The position numbers were made by a program, and so were the translations under genes. Positions 56,782-64,000 of a DNA stretch of 64,000 nucleotides are shown here, one piece after another. Origin of the DNA: Spisula solida (taxonomy: Eukaryota; Mollusca; Bivalvia; Venerida; Mactridae); assembly GCA_947247005.1 (NCBI GenBank), contig OX365955.1:15419322-15483321 (forward strand). The letters are read 5' to 3'. Under the pieces are notes generated by a model. That model saw only the letters and a program-made list of their open reading frames with translations. It had not been told where the DNA came from and searched no databases. Positions within the stretch are counted from its first letter, which is position 1. Every line of letters begins with the position of its first letter.

Positions 56782-59726
56782 AAATATTCTAATTATTTAA
56801 TATTTATTTTAACATTTCTATACCAAGTAGCAACTAATTAAACTCGTTTGCCCCGTATGGCGCCTCTCAATGCTGACATGTCGTCATTTTTTCAAAGCGC
56901 GCGCTGACGTACAATCAAATAGATTATCATAAAGCAGTTGATTTCCGTCGTAATTTCAACTTATATCGCTAACTTAATTGTAGTTAAAGTAAACATGTTG
57001 ACGTTGATTATAAATGATATTTCTGATTGAAGAAAACGTATTTATTCATTTTTTATCCATACGCTATCTAGATCTTTTCATACTGCAGCCATTGTATGCA
57101 AACTAACCGTTAACCATTTGAGTAATTAACTAATCCGAGTTCGTGTTTGATTCAGATCTAGTATTTAGTTTTATTCTAATTACTCTCTGCAATACAGCTT
57201 TATTATTCGCCTGCATTGCCTCCAAATTGGAGAAACCAATGCCAACAAATTAAGACGTCAATAGGCTTAAACAAAATTAGGGCGCTCCACGGTGATTTCA
57301 AAAGATGTCCGTTTGAGTGAAATTATCAACAGTGAAATTTTCGGATAATAATTCACTGTAATTCCGCGGTAAACCACTCATAAGCATTAAATGAATACAC
57401 ATAAACATTTTCAAGACATCGTTGTTCAAAATAATCCGCTTAACAATTATTGCAATCAAACGATGTAGGCGACAGTGTATTACGTTATGATTCCTTCTAT
57501 ATTATATAGAATAAGACAATTGGGACCTGATATTTTGTTCGGCTGACAATTAATACGCATTTGGCTAGACATTTTTCGAATTTACGAAATCCGACTGTAT
57601 TGTAAATACTGTATGTCAATCTACTCGTTCTCTAACATTTTAAGTCAATCATTCAAATTGTATGTGAACCATGGGTTCTGATTGCAAAATGTAATTATCA
57701 AGACGAGCAATAAAATGTGTAATGGAACCCCCTGGGCATGTTCTCCCTGCCTTACTACAGTATTGCTATACAATTATTCAGATAAATACTAATTTCATTT
57801 TATGAAACCACGCGATAGAAGAGGAATCATCACTTGAAACGTATGATTCGATTTCCAATGAAAGTGATGCATTGTTAATCAAAATATTTGTGTCTCTTCA
57901 ACTACAATCTTGTCATTAACCAGCGTCAATTGTAATGTCTCGGTGACGAAATTGGATTTAAGTTTCTTAAATCAAGAACGACAATAAGTCAGTCGTTCTT
58001 CATTAGATTATAGTTGTGGAAATGTTGGATATGTTTTTCGAAATAGACATTGTGAACTTCCATATTTGTAGAAATGTTTAACATACACCCTGTTAACACT
58101 CAATGTGTGTACGGTTTCGGAGGAAGGACCATGGCAAATTTGTTTTAATGTTGTTATGTCAGACTTAGGCGATAATGATGAACATGTCGTGAGTAAGATA
58201 GTAAATATTTGCGTGCTATTTATGTATTTGGGGCATACAAAATATCTTATGTCGAGTTCAATACCAATGTATTACCAGAAACACCTAGTTGTTGTTTGCT
58301 CATTTTATATTCCGTTACAAAAGTATAATCTCCTTAAAAGCCATCTTGTATATAATTCCCCCAATCAATAAGACTTATATTGTATTAGAAAGCGTTGTCC
58401 TTGCATACCAATCTAAATGTTAAACATCTTGTCAGTCATTATATGCGAGGAAGTCAGGTTTTTATTCTTCCAAATAAGATATACGCTCGAGTTAAATGGA
58501 TACATAAAATACTAGCGCGATAAATCAATTGTTATAATTCATGTACAAACATATTTACACATAAAGGAAATAACAAATGTGCTAGGGACGGCATAGAACT
58601 GACACAGCATAGAATGAACAGCACAAAAATCAGATCACAAGATCACACAATAGAAAATCACAAAACACAAGTACGCAATGTCAAACACAATATATATGAA
58701 CAACATTGTGAGCTACAAAGTCCTTCTTGTGTGTTTTACTTTGGTTCAATGACAGTGTATGAGAAAGTGTAACTACATTGTAAATTGTACACATGTGCAG
58801 CTTCGGATATGATTTTTAAAACTGCTTAACTTATCACAGAAGGTGGCCTTTATCCTTAAAAGTACGAACGTATTGAACCACTCAGCTATCGGAAAAAAAA
58901 CAAGTTGCACAGACAACCAGCATCAATGTGACTACATCGGTTATCATTTATTATGTACAACAACAACACGCATAACGTTTGAATTCACCTCTTAACGTTC
59001 ACGGCGACAGAAAATGCCATAAACTGCATGTCTTGTATTGTTAAATAAGACGCTAGAGATATGTCCCGTCTGTTGACATTTACTCGGATATTCATTACCA
59101 TGACTATGTACAATAATGCTCGAATGGGATCATCAGATATAAGCCTTAATTCGATGTATATGGGCGACACTGTTCCACGATATAATCAGACATACGGTGA
59201 ATTCAGATCTTATTTTAATGTCATTAAACTGATAGTTACGATCGCCATATCACTGAGATTGTTGTCGTAGATGAGTAGCAAAACAGCTATGGTAATTCTA
59301 ATGTCCCACAGGGCACCGTGTAGATATTCAAATTGGTTTGTTTCTTTGTGACTCTAGACACGTGATTTTCCATGTGCGTTTGTTTAAAACCACCAAGTAG
59401 GACACTTATTTGTTCTGGAAGAGATCATAGGTTGCTAGCATGGAACTACATAAAAGTAATTACAAATTCATTAGCGAACATACGCACGTTCAGGATATTC
59501 TTTATTTATTGAAACATCATTATGCTTAAATGTTAAGTGAGAAGCTAAATGAAGCGTACAGCAATATCTTGCATAAGCAGTTATTATTTCATGTCTGTTT
59601 GCAGCACTGAATTATTTAATATATCAGCTTAGCTTAGCTCACTTACATTTAATCAGCGATTGGTTTGTTATCCTACGCGAAATAGATGTTCTCAATGAAT
59701 GATGTTTACTTAAGAAATAAACTATG

Positions 59727-59836
59727 AAAAACCGTTGTTAACCGGCTGTTATACAATGGTTTGGAGTTTTGACGCGTAGGAATAACAAGCGTCAGAACGA
59801 CAAAACATTGTATAACAGCCGGTATACAACGGCTTT
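59727..59836. mobile_element. ~110-bp palindromic MITE
   Basis: AAAAACCGTTGTTAACCGGC then TGTTATACAATG at the left is inverted at the right (cattgtataacagccggtat then acaacggctttt). The inverted match runs through to gacgc/gcgtc near the centre. The paralogue at 44090-44115 lacks it. Confidence 0.85.
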
Positions 59837-59853
59837 TGAATATTTTATTTCGA

Positions 59854-60049
59854 TTCTAACATGATTTTAACTCGGAATTATATATATTAACCCAGTGTTA
59901 TTTTGCGAGATATGTGTTGTTTACGTTACTTGTTTACCTGCATGACGTCATAAAAACGACGTGATGTCATTTTCATTGTATATCGGCCGATATACGACGT
60001 TATGATTTGTTCTTTATATATATAGGCGAAATCGCCGGTCATGTTAGAA
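59854..60049. mobile_element. ~196-bp MITE next to the palindromic one
   Basis: TTCTAACATGA (59854-59864) is inverted at 60039-60049. The interior has TGACGT-rich hairpins (atgacgtcataaaaacgacg then tgatgtcat) and the palindrome TATCGGCCGATA. It belongs to the same filled site as 59727-59836 relative to 44093-44118, so either it inserted next to it or both came as one composite. Confidence 0.6.
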
Positions 60050-61062
60050 TATTCCATTAACATATTTACTGTGAAAACCTACTAAACAGCCTCGCTTACC
60101 TGTTTCCTGTTAATTATTACTATCTATAGCATTAAAATGCTTTAATTTTTACTGATGACAATTGATGATATGAGGCATTTATAATGACAGTATACTCATT
60201 CTGTCGTGTAGTTGTTTTACAACATGGCCAATATTAACAAAGCTTTCTATACTTTATCTAAAGACATTATCTCAGACAAAAATATTTTTATGTCTCAATT
60301 TTTATTTTAGACAATTCAAACTGTTTTCATATTGAAATACATAGACACAAATCAATTTACACCTCATTATAAATCATGAGCAATCTGGAAGTTTCTAATT
60401 GGTCGAGAGCACACTGCGAGGTTCAGATTTACAAGCACAAAGATATATACATGAACTGTTGTATTTATTGAAACATGATTAAACATTATGAGATTATTGT
60501 CCCGTAACATGTAATGTAATATATAATAATTAATCTTGGCGAGCTTAGGTTACATACATTAAATTATAATCTGATTTCTATGATATTTACTTGTTTGGCA
60601 TTGAATGATGTAGCTATCGCTATTTTCTTTGAACCTCTTCAAACACACTCGCTGTGAATACGATTCTTCGTAGAACGTTTAAGATACATTATAATTAAAA
60701 CTTTTGTCATTGGTAGTATGGGAACTCTTGTCAATAGTTGTAATGTATGGCTGTTGTACCAAAAGTGCTCTCAAACGGTCGTTGAGATATCTGGCAGCTA
60801 ATGTGTAGCAAATCGATACAGATGAAGGTTTGATTCAATGTTCAACAAACTACATGGGTAACGCACATGTAACTACGTTATTGTCCCAGTGCGGGTGTTA
60901 AAGCTATTCCTGCTAATTCATCTCTTCATTTTACGAACAATGTACGTGTGAAACAAAGTTATTGTCCCTATGATGATGTTACAGCAACATGAATAACGTT
61001 AATTAATTACTACGTTTTACTGGGGACTTGTTGACATTAATGTGTGACGGAAATGTGTTATG

Positions 61063-61230
61063 TTTGTCCTCGAGAAGTGTGCGTCTTTAATGTTTTAATG
61101 TTTTCTGTGCTCGGCTGGTTAAGTTGGGTGTTGCCTTCCCTGTCTGACTTAATATAATCTTTTAGGACAGATTGTAATGTGTGCTTGGGAAGTTTGGAAT
61201 GTATCCACGAGAAGTTTGTAATGTTTCCTC
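61063..61230 (+). repeat. Few minisatellite units interrupted by the T/G-rich repeat
   Basis: tgtcctcgagaagtgtgcgt is followed by 61085-61165, a copy of the T/G-rich repeat seen inverted at 760-850 (gctcggctggttaagttggg, then gttgccttccctgtctgact). Then gtgcttgggaagtttggaat and two more units follow. The short minisatellite block here was probably split by the repeat. Confidence 0.65.
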
Positions 61231-61369
61231 GATTAATTCTTACTCTGAATAATAAATATTTTAACGTTTTGGGTACACATATATGGAAGGTCATTTCTGT
61301 ATGCCTTTTTACAATGTACCTTGACTCTATTTTAAAACTTAATTGTGTTAGCGTACAGACATGCAAATA

Positions 61370-62376
61370 ATAATTAACTGGTACATAAAGTATGTTTTGA
61401 CGATAATTCTACTTTAATAAATGAATTGGTCAAAGGTTCGAAATCCAATTACAGTAAGTTTATTACATACATCTGTACATAGAGAATTGGTTCAAACACG
61501 CCTTATATCAGTAGTACATCGATGGTGGCTACGGCATGAAGTATTGGCTACAACGAGTAAATATCTATATAGCATGTCACAGGAGAACAATCGCTCGTAG
61601 TGAAAGTACCGTATGGTATGTATCGGAGAAATTAAAGCACAAGTGACATTAAAGGCGTTATGCTAACATGGAATAATGTGTTGATGTCTGCCAATTTGTA
61701 TACAATACTCTACAACTGTTTAGTGACTGAATGATTTGATCACAACGTTGTTCGCAAGAGAACTCGGTTTAGGATAACCATATTAACTAGTACGTGAATA
61801 TTTCTTTATTTCATTTGCAGTCTTGGTACGGTTTGTTTTTTATTGTTTTCTCTCACCATATTTAATAAGATGTAGTATTAATTTAAGATAATCATCTTCA
61901 AAACATACTACAAAACTTATATTTTTTATTTGATAGGAACATAACATTAGGCGATTTTATTCACTTAATTCATGATCCGAAAATGGTTAAGTTAATACAA
62001 GTATCTCGATCTCGATTTGTGGGAGAGTCAAATGAATGTCTAACAGTGTATGTTTATTATAAACGATTTCTTGCTTAAGTATTTCTATAAATTTAATATG
62101 AACATTTCGCTTTTTCATAACATATTGAAGATGGATTAGGAAGTACGAAGTTAATAAACCTGATTTAGATTTGGGTATAACTACATGTCCTTTAATTTGT
62201 TTTAAATAACAATTTTTCGGTTACATGTGACATTAAATGTTTATTATGTGTCTATATTTTTTCAAGTTATTTGTTTATTCAAATCCAATGAAATAATTAT
62301 TTGATAACGTTTTGTGTAAAAATGCTATATTATTTAGTTTCGATAACCATAATTTTGTTAAAATTACTGTTTACCG
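61370..62376 (+). repeat. Paralogous unit, last copy (right part)
   Basis: 61380-61830 matches 30370-30760, 46090-46480 and 3690-4050. 61840-62330 matches 30770-31260 (ctctcaccatatttaataa, then gtgggagagtcaaatgaatg, then aaaatgctatatt). No gene. Confidence 0.7.
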
Positions 62377-62388
62377 GTCTATGGTTTA

Positions 62389-63260
62389 GCTTAAACAGTA
62401 TTTATTCAGAAAATATTTTACAACATGTGTATAATAAGTTACAATTGCTAAAGGATTGGGAAACAAGTGTTTTAAACTTATATTAACCCCGCTCCTTTTC
62501 AAAATAACAAATTAATTACATACATAATATAGTCACATCCGGGGTATGTGACTGTCAGGATAGAAAGAGGATAGATAAAGGAAGAGAAGAAGTAAGGAAA
62601 GCACAGATAGAAGGAAGAAGAGACTGTTGTGAAGAAAACACACTGTCAAAATGATGGTCTACTGTCGTTTAAGTGTCAAATCTTTTTGTAGAAATTATGT
62701 AATTTTGAACACTTAGAAAGATGTTTTCGTTCTGTGTCGAACTAAGATTTTCGTCTCCAAACAAGAGATTATTAATGGTTGGTGCACAAAGGAGATTTTG
62801 CAGGAATTGTTGTCTTTGTTGAGTATACAGAGGACAGTAGAGTTAGTAATGTGACGCATTTTCGATACAGTTGCACGTACAGATGATGTTTTTTCTCTGT
62901 AGATCGTAATTTAGCGAACTACACCCTAGTCGGAGCCGTGCGTGTAAAATTTGTCCTTTTTGTGTACCGATATTAAACAAGGTTTGAGGCTTTATTTTGT
63001 GTGGGTTGAGACTGTTTTTGAAAATTTGTAATGAGGTTGAATTACGGGTGGCAACAGGCAATATATTCTAGTCTCGGATTGTTGCAGGGACAAATGAAGT
63101 TTTGTACAATTGTGTTTTAGTCAAAATGCAAGGAATATTTTCTAAGTTTCTAAGAGCATAACGATTTTGAGGTTGCAATGGAATTAAACTACTTAGATAC
63201 AGGGGTGTAAGCCCGTTTTTCATTTTATAGAATAAAGTTAGTCTGTTGTTTTCTTTTTCC
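62389..63260 (-). mobile_element. 5'-truncated non-LTR retrotransposon with 12-bp target-site duplication
   Basis: GTCTATGGTTTA flanks the insertion perfectly at 62377-62388 and 63261-63272, and copy 2 near 31290-31320 lacks the block. The minus-strand ORF2 tail covers about 62843-63250; the remaining ~450 bp (62389-62842) would be the 3' UTR. No poly-A or simple tail is obvious. Confidence 0.85.
62843..63250 (-). pseudogene. LINE ORF2 C terminus with in-frame stop
   Basis: Reading from about 63250: RLTLFYKMKNGLTPLYLSSL, then RYALRNLENIPCILTKTQLY, then KTSFVPATIRD, a TAG stop (63068-63070) where the family has Trp (DWN), NILPVATRNSTSLQIFKNSL, and HARLRLGCSSLNYDLQ. It ends in a Cys-rich stretch, CTCNCIENASHY. 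This matches the tail that follows the RT domain in many animal LINEs, with a C.C...H zinc-knuckle-like end. The stop and the truncation make it inactive. Confidence 0.85.
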
Positions 63261-63274
63261 GTCTATGGTTTAAG

Positions 63275-64000
63275 ATTAACCGCTGTGCTATTATTGCCGT
63301 TCCGATACGCAATCTAATTTTAGCAATTGCTAGGACGCTCTTCTATGTTCTTGTACATACAGAGTTTAATCCTAAGTACTTGTATATGTTACTATAGCAA
63401 TTGAGATTTATTGTCGTCATTTTTTATATACTTTACACGCACCGCTATTGCTGCTAACATAGCTTACGATTACTGAGAATTTTGTCTTTAACATTATTCA
63501 AACGAAACGTTTTGAGTTGTTTTTATCAGTGGCATTAACGTCTGTAAAAGGAATCATGCTTATGACACAACAATTAAATATATCAAGAGTATGTCTCGAA
63601 TCATTATTTGAGACGGGGTTCATGCTATATCTCTTGTTTCAGTTTTGTTTGCTTGAACATAATATATAACATTGGTACAACATATATATATTATACAACT
63701 ATCGTGTGCAGTATTTTATACAGCAAGTAAATCATCGTATCAGTGTTCAAAATGTTTAACTGAATATTCATGATCATAACGCGGTCACAAATCACGCATA
63801 ATTATGTCCGTTTATCCTATGTGCAACGGATGTGTTCCCGATGTCTAGGCATTGTGCGGACGCCGGTCGATGTGATAAACTTCATACCCCCTACACTGTA
63901 TTATACTAGGAAAACACATACAATGTATTATATATATGCATAAACGTATTTTATTACAAAATGTATACATCAAATGATACCTAAATAACTGTGACCGCCG
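63275..64000 (+). repeat. Paralogous unit, last copy, running to the window end
   Basis: 63290-63880 matches 31325-31945 (attgccgttccgatacg.a, then cgaaacgttttgagttgttt, then cgtatcagtgttcaaa, then cgatgt...ggcattgtgcgga). 63880-64000 is AT-rich and unassigned. No gene. Confidence 0.65.

Larger units (their letters stand above)
57478..61062 (+). repeat. Paralogous unit, last copy (left part)
   Basis: 57478-57600 matches 40225-40364. 57600-58085 matches 24945-25470, 37060-37580 and 49600-50120. 58295-61030 matches 42815-44840. 60440-60900 also matches 2310-3690 and 28010-29700. ORFs at 58105-58371 and 59061-59270 have no family features. The cognate of 37332-37559 has a TAA and is not open here. 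Confidence 0.75.

Overview
The window looks like AT-rich intergenic DNA from a lophotrochozoan animal, most probably a bivalve mollusc. That is an inference from GT-AG introns, very low gene density, dense Tc1/mariner, non-LTR and foldback remnants, many acatgta-type motifs, and tandem repeats of a style I associate with bivalve genomes. No species call is possible.

Only one intact protein gene is visible. It is a six-exon, minus-strand gene (8321-12862) whose exons join in frame into a 638-residue protein. The protein has Cys motifs in its N-terminal half and a transposase-like Asp triad (D371, D456, D498). It lies between 5680 and 13523, two positions carrying matching terminal inverted repeats, so it is probably the transposase, or a transposase-derived gene, of a ~7.8 kb DNA transposon. 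An array of ~365-bp repeats, each with an X-box-like palindrome, sits in the same element downstream of the gene.

Most of the rest is a cluster of diverged paralogous copies of one non-coding unit. Landmark blocks recur at about 1.2, 25.5, 37.7 and 50.2 kb; at 3.75, 30.4, 46.15 and 61.45 kb; and at 24.9, 37.1, 49.7 and 57.6 kb. The clearest pair is copy A (33.09-39.86 kb) and copy B (46.67-54.51 kb). A second pair is 42.8-44.8 kb and 58.3-61.0 kb, and a third is 30.4-32.0 kb and 61.4-63.9 kb. Comparing copies exposes insertions as filled and empty sites. These include several TA-flanked mariner-type elements, a LINE 3' end with a 12-bp target duplication, palindromic MITEs, and a 1.65-kb insertion of two TIR-bounded elements. 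Each of those two elements carries a convergent pair of tRNA-like sequences.

Layout: 0-1.1 kb, Tc1-like element running off the left edge; 1.1-5.7 kb, unit 1; 5.7-13.5 kb, gene-bearing element; 13.7-15.05 kb, mariner remnant; 15.1-16.8 kb, more unit-1 sequence; 16.8-20.6 kb, foldback-like arms built of TTACTAAGTAA subrepeats around a 160-bp tandem array; 21.4-23.4 kb, TIR element with another tandem array; 23.45-32 kb, unit 2 with nested insertions; 33.1-39.9 kb, copy A; 40.2-46.6 kb, a further copy containing a ~0.9-kb minisatellite of 22-bp units; 46.7-54.5 kb, copy B; 55.4-63.9 kb, the last copy. No rRNA gene, canonical tRNA gene or CRISPR array was seen.
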